NCBI RefSeq assembly: GCF_030817655.1
Contig: NZ_JAUSZM010000003.1
Span: 10,416,001-10,480,000, forward strand
Origin: Streptomyces sp. V4I2
GTDB lineage: Bacteria > Actinomycetota > Actinomycetes > Streptomycetales > Streptomycetaceae
DNA: 64,000 nucleotides
Direction: 5' to 3'
Below are positions 35,882-45,642 of this stretch, in pieces (within the stretch, counting starts at the first letter, position 1; each line of letters opens with the position of its first letter). The notes under the pieces were generated by a model, which had not been told where the DNA came from, did no database searches, and saw nothing but the letters and a program-made list of their open reading frames with translations. The translations under genes and the position numbers were made by a program.

Positions 35882-37066
35882 CTAACGGGCTGAGTCAGGA
35901 GTGCGCTGCGGAGCAGCCAGGACCCAGGCGGCGAAGGCTTCGACGCCGTCCACGACTGCCTCGAAGCGCGGGGAGTGGAACAGGTCGAACGCGTGCTGTC
36001 CGCCGGGCAGTTCGGCATAGACCACGGTGCTGTCCGAGACACGGCGCAGCCGGTCGACGAAGTTCCGAGCGCCCTCGACGGTCGCCAGCGCGTCCTTGGT
36101 GCCGTGGGCGATGAGGAACGGTGGCGCACCGGGGTTGAGGTACGCATACGGTTGGTTCGGGGACGGCGTTGCGTCGGGCTCCTCGCCGAAGAAGTGGCCG
36201 TAGTAGCCATAGAGGCAGATCGCCGCGGTGACCGACGTGTCGGCCGACTCGAATCCGGGCTGGAACACCGGGGCGTTCGGCGTGAGCGCGCACACGGCCG
36301 CCAGGTTGGAGCCGGCGGAGCTGCCCGCCACGAACAGCCTCGACGGATCGGCGCCGTACTCGGGCGCATGCTCGCGGACCCAGGCGATGACCTTCTTGGC
36401 GTCGATCTGGTGGCCGGGGAAAGTCGTCTGGGGCCGCAGCCGGTAGTTGGCGCTGATGCATACCCACCCCTGACCGGCAAGCCGGTAGAGCAGGGGCCGT
36501 GCCTCGCGGTTCTTCGCTCCGCTGGTGTAGCCGCCGCCGTGGAAGTAGACCAGGACCGGCGCGTTCCGCGGTGTGTCGCGGCGGCGGTAGATGTCGAGGA
36601 GATTCCGGCGCCCGGCGTCCCCGTAGCGGATGTTGGGGATCCGCTCCACGTCACGCCGCCGCATCAGGCCCGGCAGCAGCAGGATGCGGGCCCAGGGCCG
36701 GTGGCGGCGCAGCGGTGCGTGCACACGATCCCGCCAGCCGATCCCGAGGCCCTGCTCAAGAGCCCGCCCGACCACCTGATCCGTCCGCAGGCCCCGCCAG
36801 GCGGAGACAGCAAGGCCGACGGTGGCGACGGCGGCCACCGCGGCCGCCACCCTGGCGCCCGCCGAATCCAGATCGCCCTGGGCGGCGGCCAGTGCCGTGG
36901 AGGCCACCAGGACATAGATGCCCACGAACGGCACCTCGTTGAGGCCCAGGCCGAACCAGAAACTCAGGGTCCCCAGTGGCCGAGGCCGACGTGGCGCGAC
37001 AACGGCGAAGAAGGTGCACCAGGTTAAGAGCGCGGTCGTCGCCACGTATCCCATCGGCATGTCCAT
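35882..37066 (-). CDS. Membrane-anchored alpha/beta-hydrolase, HSL-type esterase (394 aa)
   Basis: ATG 37066 (MDMPMGYVATTALL). The longer frame upstream belongs to an IS remnant. Several N-terminal hydrophobic segments (residues 1-85) precede a catalytic domain with the oxyanion motif YFHGGGYTSG, nucleophile Ser in VAGSSAGSNLA, Asp in IAHGTKDALA and His in GGQHAFDLF. Likely hydrolyses lipid or drug esters at the membrane. It sits between inverted IS ends. Confidence 0.88.
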   Translation of the reverse strand: MDMPMGYVATTALLTWCTFFAVVAPRRPRPLGTLSFWFGLGLNEVPFVGIYVLVASTALAAAQGDLDSAGARVAAAVAAVATVGLAVSAWRGLRTDQVVGRALEQGLGIGWRDRVHAPLRRHRPWARILLLPGLMRRRDVERIPNIRYGDAGRRNLLDIYRRRDTPRNAPVLVYFHGGGYTSGAKNREARPLLYRLAGQGWVCISANYRLRPQTTFPGHQIDAKKVIAWVREHAPEYGADPSRLFVAGSSAGSNLAAVCALTPNAPVFQPGFESADTSVTAAICLYGYYGHFFGEEPDATPSPNQPYAYLNPGAPPFLIAHGTKDALATVEGARNFVDRLRRVSDSTVVYAELPGGQHAFDLFHSPRFEAVVDGVEAFAAWVLAAPQRTPDSAR

Positions 37067-37179
37067 GAACGTAACACTGTCAACTCTGGGAAATGTCCCG
37101 GGACTTCCCCGCCCAGCTCCGCCGTCGCGGGTCACTCGTTCGTGAAGATCCAACGAACCCGGTTCAACATCAGCGCACA

Positions 37180-37369
37180 CACGCGTTCTCGGCGAGGTCC
37201 GCACCGACCCGAAGTGGGCGACTGCTCTGGTGAGGGCCCTGCTGGTCCTGACGAACCGCGAAGTCTCCCGGTGACCGACGATCTTCACCGAAGTCGTCCG
37301 CCCACGACCAGCACGAGCACCATGAACCCCGCGCACACCAGACCCATGACCTGCAACTTCACGATGCAC
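37180..37369 (+). pseudogene. Inverted partial copy of the 34-kb IS5-type element
   Basis: Plus strand reads RVLGEVRTDPKWATALVRAL and TNREVSR, the transposase C-terminus, then an end with ACTTCACGATGCAC. Orientation is opposite to the copy at 34124. It truncates the acetyltransferase gene on its right. Confidence 0.8.
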
Positions 37370-37856
37370 ACCACTCACTGCGCATCGTGCCTTCGACAGA
37401 GAAGCCGGCCTTGGTCGCTACCCGGCACGATGCCGGGTTGGCCATCGAGTGGCACAGCCGGAGTCGGTGCAGGCCAAGGTCGTCAAACGCCCACTGGCTG
37501 AGGCGCTTCGTGGCCTCGACCATGACGCCGCGACCACGTCCTGCGGGCAGGACCCAGTACAGGACTTCGGCGCTGCCACCAGCGAGATCGATATCACCCA
37601 AGCCGATCAGGCCCACGGCCTGGCCGCCGTCGGGATGGGCGATGGCCCATATCGCGCTCTGCTCGTTCTGCCAGCGCTCGTGCATTGGCTCGATACGCTT
37701 GCCTGCTTCCGCAGGCGAGGCCACGACCAGTAGGTTCCACTGGCGAATTGCCGGATCCTGCCCAGCAGCTATCAAGGTGCCGGCGTCGCTGGCGCGCCAG
37801 GGGCGCAGCTTCAGACCGCTGGACAGGGTGAGCACGGGTTGTTCCTGCTTGGCCAT
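37359..37856 (-). pseudogene. GNAT acetyltransferase, 3' end lost to an IS
   Basis: ATG 37856 (MAKQEQPVL); a GTG 14 codons upstream is less likely. Acetyl-CoA-binding GNAT features: LKLRPWRASDAGTLIAAGQD, then VLYWVLPAGRGRGVMVEATK, then HRLRLCHSMANPASCRVATK and AGFSVEGTMRSEW. The last ~25 residues are replaced by CAS and a stop read from the IS end. Possibly still folded, but the C-terminal strand is missing. Confidence 0.8.
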
Positions 37857-37947
37857 GTGGCCTGCAGGAACGACGGGCGGTATGGCTGAGGCGATCACCG
37901 CGGCATCGTGCCACAGCCCGACATCGGACAGAACTCGATATCCGGTA

Positions 37948-37986
37948 CACGATCACCAACCCGGCGAACCTGTGCGGTCACAGCAC
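37948..37986 (-). repeat. IS630-type end remnant, left arm of a split palindrome
   Basis: Read on minus from 37986, GTGCTGTGACCGCACAGG and the following ~20 bases match 40745-40783 almost exactly. Before the intervening IS630 arrived the two arms met at CAC-TA-GTG as one long palindrome. Confidence 0.8.
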
Positions 37987-39061
37987 TAGTGTGCTGCGCC
38001 GGAAATCCTGAGGGTTAGTAAGTACCCTGTCGTCATGTCGCATTCGGGGCCTTCTGCTGCAGAGATCACGTTGTCCGAGGCCGAGCGTGCCGAGTTGGTG
38101 CGCCGGACGCTGATGCCGCACCGGCGCTCGGCCGAGAAGGCCCGCATCATCCTGGCGTGCGCTGACGGCATGTCAAACGCGGGTGTCGCACGGCTCGTCG
38201 GTGTCCAGGCCAAGACGGTCGGCAAGTGGCGTCGGGCTTTCGCCGCAGAGCGGATGGCTGGGCTTGAGGACGCCGGCTGGATCGGCCGGCCGAAGGCCGA
38301 CCTGATCCTCGACGATGCTGAGCGCAGGCAGCTGCAGCAGTGGGCGCGGCAGGCGAAGACCGCTCAGTTCCTCGCGTTGCGGGCCAAGATCGTGCTGCGC
38401 TGCGCGGAGGGCGGGACGAACCAGCAGGCCGCGGCCGACCTCGGCATCGACAGGTCGACCGTGGACCGCTGGCGGGCCCGGTTCATCGCGAAACGCCTCG
38501 ATGGTCTGCAGGACGAGCCACGCTCGGGCCGGCCGCCGTCGATCCTCCTCGACCAGGTCGAGGAGGTCGTCGTGGCCACCCTGGAGTCGGTCCCGGGCCA
38601 GGACACGCACTGGTCACGGGCCTCGATGGCCCAGCGCACCGGCCTGTCGAAGTCGACGATCGGGCGGATCTGGAAGCGGTTCGGCCTCAAGCCCCACCTG
38701 CAGGACTCCTTCAAGCTGTCCACGGATCCGCAGTTCGTCGCCAAGGTCGTCGACGTGGTCGGCCTGTACCACCACCCGCCCGAGAAGGCGGTTGTGCTCT
38801 GCGTGGACGAGAAGAGCCAGATCCAGGCGCTGGACCGCTCACAGCCGGTCCTGCCGATGATGCCGGGCATGCCCGAACGCCGTACCCACGACTACCTGAG
38901 GCACGGCATCACCAGCCTGTTCGCCGCCTTCAACATCGCCGACGGCACCGTCATATCGGCACTGCACCGCCGCCACCGGGCGATCGAGTTCAAGAAGTTC
39001 CTGATCCGGATCGACAAGGCGGTGCCCGCCGGCCTCGACGTCCACCTCGTCTGCGACAACT

Positions 39062-39286
39062 GTGAGACTCGTGGGGTGCCGCCGGGGGCCGGAGCCTGAC
39101 CCGTGCGACAACTGGCCTCAGCTGCCTTGGAGTAGATCTGTCGGTTCCGGCCCCCCGGCGATGCTTGCTGCCGCCGGACCGGCGGGCGTGTCCCGATAGG
39201 GGCCTTGCCCTACAAGGCACCATCACAGTTCTGACCGCCCACCCGGCCCGGCGTCGGCCATCAGCCCCAGCCGATGAAGGAGCCGC
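39062..39286 (+). ncRNA. Predicted IS110 bridge RNA region
   Basis: IS110 elements encode a structured bridge RNA in the noncoding end next to the recombinase. This interval has that position and several GC-rich complementary stretches (GGTTCCGGCC ... , GGGGCCTTGCCC). The exact ends and loops were not determined by eye. Confidence 0.5.
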
Positions 39287-40381
39287 GTGACCGTCACCAG
39301 CATGCCCCAGCCGACCCTGCCCGCACAGCGGGCAGCACAGCCCGCGGAGGACGTGATCCTCGGGGTCGACACCCACAAGGACGTGCACGTCGCCGCAGTG
39401 ATCACCGTGCTCGGCGCACTGCTGGCTCACCAGGAGTTCCCGACCACCGCTGCCGGATACCGCCAACTCCTCGCCTGGGCCCGCTCCTTCGGCATCCTGC
39501 ACCGTGCCGGAGTGGAGTGCACCGGATCCTACGGAGCCGCCCTGGCGCGCTTCCTGCGGCAGGAGAACATCCAGGTCATCGAGGTCAACCAGCCTGATCG
39601 TGCCACCCGGCGCAAGCGGGGCAAGACCGACGCCGTCGACGCGGACGCCGCTGCCCGTGCCGTTTTGTCCGGACGCGCCACCACCACGCCGAAGACGGGT
39701 GAAGGCCCGGCCGCGGACCTGCGCGTCCTCAGACTGGCCAAGGAACCGGCCGTCAAGGCCCGCACCCAGGCGATGAACCAGCTCAAAGCCGTACTCCTGG
39801 GCGTCGACCCCGTACTGCGCGAGTCCTTGTCCGGACTCAGGAACCCGGCGCTGATCGCGCGGTGCGCGGACGGCCTTGCCGACAGCAACGACGCGGCCGC
39901 CTTCACCCTCCGGCTCCTGGCCCGCCGCATCCAGCACTTGACCTGCGAGGTTAAGGATCTCGCCCGCCGAGTCACCCGGGCCGTCCGCGCACACCGCCCG
40001 CAGCTGCTGGAGATCGTCGGCATCGGGCCGGACAGCGCCGCAGCCCTCCTCGTCGCCGCCGGCGACAACCCCGACCGGATCGCCACCGAGGCGTCATTCG
40101 CCGCTCTGTGCGGCGTCAGCCCGGTCGAACAGTCCTCCGGCAAGACCCAGCGCCGACGGCTAAACCGCGGGGGCAACCGGCAGGCCAACGCCGCCCTCTA
40201 CCGCATTGTCATGACCCGCATCCGCTGGGACGAGCGCACCCGCTCCTACCTGGAGCGACGCACCAAACAGGGCATGTCGAAGCGTGAGATCATCCGCTGC
40301 CTCAAGCGCTACGTCGCCCGCGAGATCTACCACCAGATCCAGCCGAAGACGGTCACCCCAAATCCCTCTCCCGCAACTTGA
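39287..40381 (+). CDS. IS110-family recombinase (364 aa)
   Basis: GTG 39287 with AAGGAG. N-terminal RuvC-like DEDD domain: VILGVDTHKDVHVAAVITVL, VECTGSYGAALARFL, KTDAVDADAAARAVL. C-terminal transposase_20 domain with the catalytic Ser segment around FAALCGVSPVEQSSGKTQRR and LNRGGNRQANAALYRIVMTR. Length and motifs are intact, so likely functional together with its bridge RNA. Confidence 0.93.
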   Translation: MTVTSMPQPTLPAQRAAQPAEDVILGVDTHKDVHVAAVITVLGALLAHQEFPTTAAGYRQLLAWARSFGILHRAGVECTGSYGAALARFLRQENIQVIEVNQPDRATRRKRGKTDAVDADAAARAVLSGRATTTPKTGEGPAADLRVLRLAKEPAVKARTQAMNQLKAVLLGVDPVLRESLSGLRNPALIARCADGLADSNDAAAFTLRLLARRIQHLTCEVKDLARRVTRAVRAHRPQLLEIVGIGPDSAAALLVAAGDNPDRIATEASFAALCGVSPVEQSSGKTQRRRLNRGGNRQANAALYRIVMTRIRWDERTRSYLERRTKQGMSKREIIRCLKRYVAREIYHQIQPKTVTPNPSPAT

Positions 40382-40744
40382 CGAAACATAGGGGCATCTA
40401 CGCCACCCACAACACCGCCGAGATCAGGACGTGGCTCGGTAAGCACCCACGCTTCCACGTCCATTTCACCCCCACCGGCTCCTCCTGGATGAACCAGGTC
40501 GAGCGGTGGTTCGGCCTGCTCACCGACAAGCTCATCCGCCGCGGCGTCCACACCTCCGTGAAGGCGCTGGAGGACGACATCACCGCATGGATCGACACCT
40601 GGAACGAGAACCCGCGGCCCTTCACCTGGACCAAGACCGCCGACGAGATCCTCAACTCCCTCGCCGACTACCTCACCAAGGTCGGAACCACCGGCCAGAA
40701 AACAGAGCAGAACTAACCCTCAGGATTTCCGGCGCGTCACACTA

Positions 40745-40940
40745 GTGCTGTGACCGCACAGGTTCGCCGGGTTGGTGGTCGTGGCGGTGGTATGTGCGGC
40801 GACGTCCGATCCGACAGCCGAAGACGCGGTGGCCGAGCCTATCGGTGTGCGCAGGCTGACTGACGAGGAGGGGCAGCGGCTGCAACAGATCGTGCGCCGG
40901 GGTAGCACCAACTCGGTGGCTGGTGCAGGCCGACGAGGAC
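40745..40940 (+). pseudogene. IS630-type remnant (end plus N-terminal codons)
   Basis: After the end GTGCTGTGACCGCACAGG, a GTG opens VAEPIGVRRLTDEEGQRLQQ, the start of an IS630 transposase. It jumps by deletion to LVQADED and then loses frame. A third related end lies at about 44053. Confidence 0.7.
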
Positions 40941-41043
40941 ATTGGAGATAGATCACTGCGGGTGGCGCAGCCATCCCGTTAGATCGGTGCGCGCCAACCG
41001 GGTCGGCGATGAGGCGTCGTGGGTTGCCGCTGTCGGCGGTTTG

Positions 41044-41871
41044 TCAGCCATGCGGGGTTCGGGCGTGGCTGGTCGCCCATTCGAGCGCGTAATCGGCCAC
41101 CTGTTCCCAGCCGGGCTCGACACCGGTGAAGTGTGAGCGGTCCGGGAACTCGTAGGTCTCGGTCAGTGCCTCGGAGTTGCGGTACTTCTTCGCGTTCGAG
41201 CGGATCACCGAGGGCGGCATCAGGTGGTCCTTGCCGCCCATGATGAACAGCAGCGGCGCCCGGTCGTCCAGGTCGTAGTCGACCCAGGTCTCCTGGTGGC
41301 CCGGCTTCCAGTTGGCTATCAGGCCGTAGGCCCACACCCAACTGCCGGGCGCCGGGATGTGGAGGAGGTCGTACGCCGCGTCGGACTCCTCCCGGCTGCA
41401 CGTGTTGGCGAACGCATAGTGGAACTGCTCCCTGGTGAAGCCCACCGCGCGGTGCCGGTTGGCCGGGTTGGCGAGGATCGGGAACAGGGATTTGATCTGG
41501 GACGGCGGGTTCACCCGCACACCCTCGGGTGGCGCCGAGTCGATCGTCACGGCGGCGGCGCCCAACCCTCGGTTGACCAGGAGTTGGGTGAAGGTCCCGC
41601 CGAAGGAGTGGCCCATGATGATCGGCGGACGGTCCAGGCCCCCGACCACGTCGCTGAGATGGTCGAGGGTTTCGGGGACGGATGCAGCGGCGATGATCTC
41701 GGGCTTTTCGCGCAGCGCTTCCACTTCGATCTCGAACCCTGGGTACGTCGGCACGACCACCTCGTAGCCCTTCGCCCGGTAGTACTGCGCCCAGCGATCC
41801 CAGCTCCTGGCGGTCATCCAAAGCCCGTGGATCAGCACGATCGGCGGGGCATCGGTCGTCGGCTCGCTCAT
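41044..41871 (-). CDS. Alpha/beta hydrolase (275 aa)
   Basis: ATG 41871 with AGGAGC. Lid-containing alpha/beta-hydrolase fold: IVLIHGLWMTARSWDRWAQY (oxyanion region), nucleophile Ser in IIMGHSFGGTFTQLL, Asp in FIMGGKDHLMPP and His in DRSHFTG near the end. The frame extends 127 codons upstream but that part has no conserved content. Substrate unknown. Divergent from another hydrolase 665 bp away. Confidence 0.9.
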   Translation of the reverse strand: MSEPTTDAPPIVLIHGLWMTARSWDRWAQYYRAKGYEVVVPTYPGFEIEVEALREKPEIIAAASVPETLDHLSDVVGGLDRPPIIMGHSFGGTFTQLLVNRGLGAAAVTIDSAPPEGVRVNPPSQIKSLFPILANPANRHRAVGFTREQFHYAFANTCSREESDAAYDLLHIPAPGSWVWAYGLIANWKPGHQETWVDYDLDDRAPLLFIMGGKDHLMPPSVIRSNAKKYRNSEALTETYEFPDRSHFTGVEPGWEQVADYALEWATSHARTPHG

Positions 41872-42536
41872 GATGCTCCTTTGTCGATTGCGAGATATAA
41901 CAATCGTCGACCTCGAACAGGGGTCGCACAAACGCAGCAATGAAGTGGTGGCCCACCGGCGCATGCTCTGCACCGCCGCCCCCTCCGGGAGGCACCGATC
42001 GCTTCCGTGACTTTCTGGCCGTCCGCACATCGGCACGACGGGACGCCCAGCGTCGCGAAGGTCGGTTACGCTGCGTGTCGCTCGGTCCGCGGCAGACGAG
42101 GGCGAAACGGAACCGCTCCTGGGCCGCACGACGTGGACCTGGACCGTTGTCGCAAACCAGTCACTTCGACCACGGGGCGTACCCAGGCTGAGCCCGTGAC
42201 GGAGGCAGATCCGCTGGAAGGGCCCCTGGCGAATGGTGGTCGGAAGACTCACATCCGATGATCTGACCGAGACCGCGACCGAGGCACCTGACCGATCTGG
42301 GCCGCAGCCAGCCCTCCACCTGCTTCGGCCCCGGCTCGGGCTGCAACGCTGCGGTGGCGGTACGGGCCGGGGTGTGCGACTACACAGATGCGATCATGAG
42401 TCGGAGGGGCAACGCTGTTGCTTGTGGCAATGCTGCGCTGCCTGCCCAGTGGCGGGGCGCATCGACGCTCCGCAGTCAGGCCGTGCAGGAGTCCTCAGCA
42501 TCTCTCTCAGCAGCCCCAGACCTCACGGAGCTCGTC
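41872..42536. other. 665-bp gap between divergent hydrolases
   Basis: No convincing gene. A spaced dyad TCGATTG ... CAATCGTCGA near 41883-41910, just before the minus-strand hydrolase, is a possible operator. Confidence 0.4.
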
Positions 42537-43511
42537 ATGACCGCTCCCTCTGGCTCCATCGTTCTGGAGCCCGCAGCCCAGCAGTTCGCAGATGCCACCT
42601 CCCAGCCGCCGTTCTTGTACGAAATGGGGCCCGAGAAGGCCCGCAGGGTGCTGGACGACCTTCAAGCGGAACCGATCGCGAAGCTCGAGGTCGACTCAGA
42701 GTGGATCACCGTTCCTGCCGATGTCGGCGATGTACGTGTCCGCATCATCCGGCCGCGAAGCGCCGCTCCGCCCCTCCCCGTGATTCTCTACATGCACGGC
42801 GGTGGATGGATTCTGGGCACCGCCGACACCCATGATCGACTGGTGCGCGAGCTCGCGGACGGGGCGCAGGCTGCGGTCGTGTTCGTCGAGTACACCCGCT
42901 CTCCCGAAGCGCACTACCCGGTGGCGATCGAGCAGGGCTACGCCACCGCTCAGTGGATCGTCCGGGAAGGCGCTGCCCATGGCCTCGATCCGGACCGCAT
43001 GGCGGTAGCGGGCGACTCGGTCGGCGGAAACATGACGGCTGCTCTCGCCCTGATGGCCAAGGAACGCAGCGACGTCCGCTTCGTGCATCAGTCCATGTAC
43101 TACCCAGTCACTGACGCCGAAATGAACACCAAGTCCTACGCCGATCTCGCCACCGGCTACTTCCTCACCGCCAAGGCCATGGAATGGTTCTGGAACGCCT
43201 ACGTGCCCGACCGCGCGCAGCGCAGCGAGATCACCGCCTCTCCCCTGAAGGCCGACCTCGATCAGCTCGCCGATCTCCCACCGGCCTTCCTCCTTGTCGA
43301 CGAGGCAGACGTCCTACGCGACGAGGGCGAGGCATACGCGGCCAAGCTCCGCGCCGCGGGCGTCGACATCACCACGGTCCGTTACGACGGCATCACCCAC
43401 GACTTCATGATGCTCAACCCCCTCAGCGACACCCATGCCACCCGTGCGGCCGTTGCCCAGGCTGTCGCAGTGCTGCGCGACGCGCTGAGAAGTGGTGTCG
43501 CTTCGCCTTGA
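42537..43511 (+). CDS. HSL-type alpha/beta hydrolase (324 aa)
   Basis: ATG 42537 with CGGAG; the upstream frame lacks conserved content. Hormone-sensitive-lipase signature: LYMHGGGWILG oxyanion loop, nucleophile Ser in VAGDSVGGNMTAAL, Asp in LLVDEADVLRDEGE and His in YDGITHDFM. A carboxylesterase of short acyl esters is the usual activity. 85 bp ahead of a DoxX-like gene on the same strand, so the two may be cotranscribed. Confidence 0.92.
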   Translation: MTAPSGSIVLEPAAQQFADATSQPPFLYEMGPEKARRVLDDLQAEPIAKLEVDSEWITVPADVGDVRVRIIRPRSAAPPLPVILYMHGGGWILGTADTHDRLVRELADGAQAAVVFVEYTRSPEAHYPVAIEQGYATAQWIVREGAAHGLDPDRMAVAGDSVGGNMTAALALMAKERSDVRFVHQSMYYPVTDAEMNTKSYADLATGYFLTAKAMEWFWNAYVPDRAQRSEITASPLKADLDQLADLPPAFLLVDEADVLRDEGEAYAAKLRAAGVDITTVRYDGITHDFMMLNPLSDTHATRAAVAQAVAVLRDALRSGVASP

Positions 43512-43596
43512 ACTGTGACGTTCTGTGACTCGGTCGGTGCTTCGTAGGCCGACGGTCTTTCTCCAGTGGCCAACTGCCCACTTTGGGAGGCTCGGC

Positions 43597-44034
43597 ATGG
43601 CATCCGATTCCATCTGGCGATCCGCAGCGCGGCAGTTGCCGCTCAGGCTCCCCGTCGGCACGTTCTTCCTCAACTCCGCGCTGTCGAAACGCGGCGCGGA
43701 CCAGGCCACCGCTGAGGGACTGCAGCAGTTCACCACCACCGCCTACCCCTTCTTGGGCAAGCTCGATGCTCAGCAGTTCGTCCGGTTGCTCTCTGCGGGG
43801 GAGATTGCCGTTGCCGCCGCGTTGCTTCTGCCGGTGGTCCCTGCCGCTGTTGCCGGAGCCGCGTTGACCGCGTTCTCTGCCGGCACGCTCGGGCTGTACC
43901 TGCGCGCGCCGGGCATGCGCAAGGAGGGCAGCCTGCAACCCACTGAGCAGGGAACCGCGCTGGCCAAGGACGTCTGGACGCTGGGCATCGGCATCTCCCT
44001 CATCGTCGAGGGCGTCAGAGATCACCGTTGGTAA
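43597..44034 (+). CDS. DoxX-like membrane protein (145 aa)
   Basis: ATG 43597 with GGGAGG; the 24 upstream codons are not preferred. About three or four hydrophobic segments (including IAVAAALLLPVVPAAVAGAA and VWTLGIGISLIVEGV) with short loops, the layout of DoxX-type proteins. Function unknown; some members take part in redox complexes. It probably follows the hydrolase in an operon. Confidence 0.7.
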   Translation: MASDSIWRSAARQLPLRLPVGTFFLNSALSKRGADQATAEGLQQFTTTAYPFLGKLDAQQFVRLLSAGEIAVAAALLLPVVPAAVAGAALTAFSAGTLGLYLRAPGMRKEGSLQPTEQGTALAKDVWTLGIGISLIVEGVRDHRW

Positions 44035-44572
44035 CGAGGCGGATACGGTGTCGGCCAGTGCTGTAACCGCACAGGTTCGCGGATGCTTCGTCGTGCCGCT
44101 CGCGGCACTGGCGGCGGATGCGGCGTACGCGGGTGCGGACCGAGGCGGTGAAGAACGGCGTCGTCGCGAGCTGCCCGCCGTGCGGGGCGAGTTGGACGGT
44201 GGGTGTCGACCGGGTAACGCCTTGCCTCGGCGGTGTACTGCTCTCCGGCCGCAAACGGGCCTGGCACAGACGGCGCATGTTGCCCGGGACCGTGTGAGGC
44301 CGCGCGCACGGTGCCAACGCCGAGGCGTCCAAGAGATCCATCAGCGCCTCGAAGGGAGCACCTGCCTCAATCTGTTGATTGTGCAACCGGTGTCCCTTGC
44401 CCTGACTCAGGTCTCGGCCCAGGGCTGATTCAAAGTCGGGTTGATCATGTGGCGTCGCTGGTCACGGCGGGCTGGTGATCTCCTGGAGGGGCGTCACGTA
44501 CGCAACGAAGCTCCGGTTTACGGGGTGACCTCGCAAGTCGCCTTGAACAACCGGAGAAGCTCCTATCTCCTG
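44035..44572. other. 538-bp gap with a third IS630-type end
   Basis: At about 44053 GTGCTGTAACCGCACAGGTT repeats the palindrome arm found at 37948 and 40745 with one change. No transposase codons follow on either strand that I can recognise. The remaining sequence has no supportable gene. Confidence 0.45.
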
Positions 44573-45600
44573 TCAAGCCGCCTGCGTGAGGTCGGCCTTT
44601 GCGGTGTTGGTGCAGGTCAACGCCCTGAAGACCTCGCGGGCTATGTAGCGTTTGAGGCAGCGGATGATGTCCTTCTTCTGCAGTCCTTGCGCGGTGCGTC
44701 GGGCTACGTACTCACGCGTGCGGTGGTCGTGCTGCATGCGGACGACCGCGATCCGGTAGAGGGCCGCGTTGGCTGACCGGTTGCCCCCCGGTTCAACCGG
44801 TGGCGGTCCCGGCGGCCGGAGTAGGCAGGTAGAGGCGCGACGCCGCACAGATGGGCGAAGGCCGCCTCGGAGCGCAGCCGTTCGGAGTTGTCGCCGACCG
44901 CGGCCAGAAGGCGCGCTGCGGTCTCGGGGCCGACGCCGTTCACGGCCAGCAGCATCGGCGCGGCCTGAGCCGCGAGCGCGGTCAACTCCACGTTGTAGTC
45001 ATCGATTTCACCTGTCAGGGCCTGGTAGCGGCGGGCAAGGCGGCGCAGGGCGAACTTGGCCGCAGCGGTGGGGTCGGCCAGGTCCGGTGTCGGCCGGAGT
45101 CTGGCGCACACGCTGATCAGTTCTGCTGCTGCCAGGCCGCGCAGTTGGCTGCGCACGGCGTCGGGCGCGGTGACCAGGAGGCTGCGGATCTGGTTGATGG
45201 CCTGGGTGCGGGCCTTCATGGCCGAGGTGCGGGCGTTGTGCAGGATGCGCAGTCCCTCGGCGGCGCCGGCATGGGTCTTGGGGACGACGCCGGCGCGTCC
45301 GGAGGCGACTGCCTCGGCGGCGGCATAGGCGTCGATGGGATCGGACTTGCCCAGCTGGCGGCGCATGCGCCGGTCGGGCCGGTTGATGTCGAAGACGTGC
45401 AGTCCGGCGGCGGCGAGGACACGTGCGAGCTGGGTGCCGTACGATCCGGTGCCTTCGACACCGACGGCGAGTACGGTCCCGAAGGAGAGCAGCCAGGCCA
45501 GCAGGGCCCGGTAGCCGTCGCTCGTGGTCGGGAACTGAGCGTCGCCCAGGTGCCGGCCGATGGGGTCGACGACGGCGGCGTGGTGGGTCATGGCGTCCCA
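44573..45600 (-). pseudogene. IS110-family recombinase, frameshifted
   Basis: From about 45600 the frame reads THHAAVVDPIGRHLGDAQFP, VEGTGSYGTQLARVL, KSDPIDAYAAAEAV, then GVAPLPAYSGRRDRHRLNRG. There a run of six G (seven expected) shifts the frame. GGNRSANAALYRIAVVRMQH and the tail continue in the neighbouring frame to 44573. The first few residues of the DEDD domain also lack a clear start. It is a decayed copy, different from the intact IS110 at 39 kb. Confidence 0.85.
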
Positions 45601-45642
45601 CTCAAGCGTGGTGCGTCCTTGGCCTACTGAGTGCCGCCAAGA

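Larger units (their letters stand above)
39061..40398. mobile_element. Complete IS110-family element (about 1338 bp)
   Basis: The host frame is restored on joining 39060 to 40399 (one-base ambiguity at a shared T). As usual for IS110 there are no terminal inverted repeats. It has a 226-bp noncoding left region, then the transposase gene ending only 17 bp before the right border. Confidence 0.82.
38035..40716 (+). pseudogene. IS630 transposase split by IS110
   Basis: The N-terminal part, from ATG 38035 to 39060, holds two HTH modules (GMSNAGVARLVGVQAKTVGK and GTNQQAAADLGIDRSTVDRW) and the first catalytic Asp (VVLCVDEKSQIQAL). It breaks at VHLVCDN. The rest resumes at 40399 as YATHNTAEIRTWLGKHPRFH and contains GSSWMNQVERWFG with the catalytic Glu. 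Removing the IS110 restores a single frame. Confidence 0.88.
37989..40742. mobile_element. IS630-family element interrupted by IS110
   Basis: Inverted ends GTGTGCTGCGCCGGAAATCC / GTGTGACGCGCCGGAAATCC and TA duplications (37987-37988 and 40743-40744). It contains a complete IS110 at 39061-40398 and was itself inserted at the TA in the centre of a palindrome. Confidence 0.88.

Noticed and set aside
44015..44386. A 123-codon minus frame
   Set aside because: No recognisable domain, no Shine-Dalgarno and a mixture of IS-end sequence at its 3' side.
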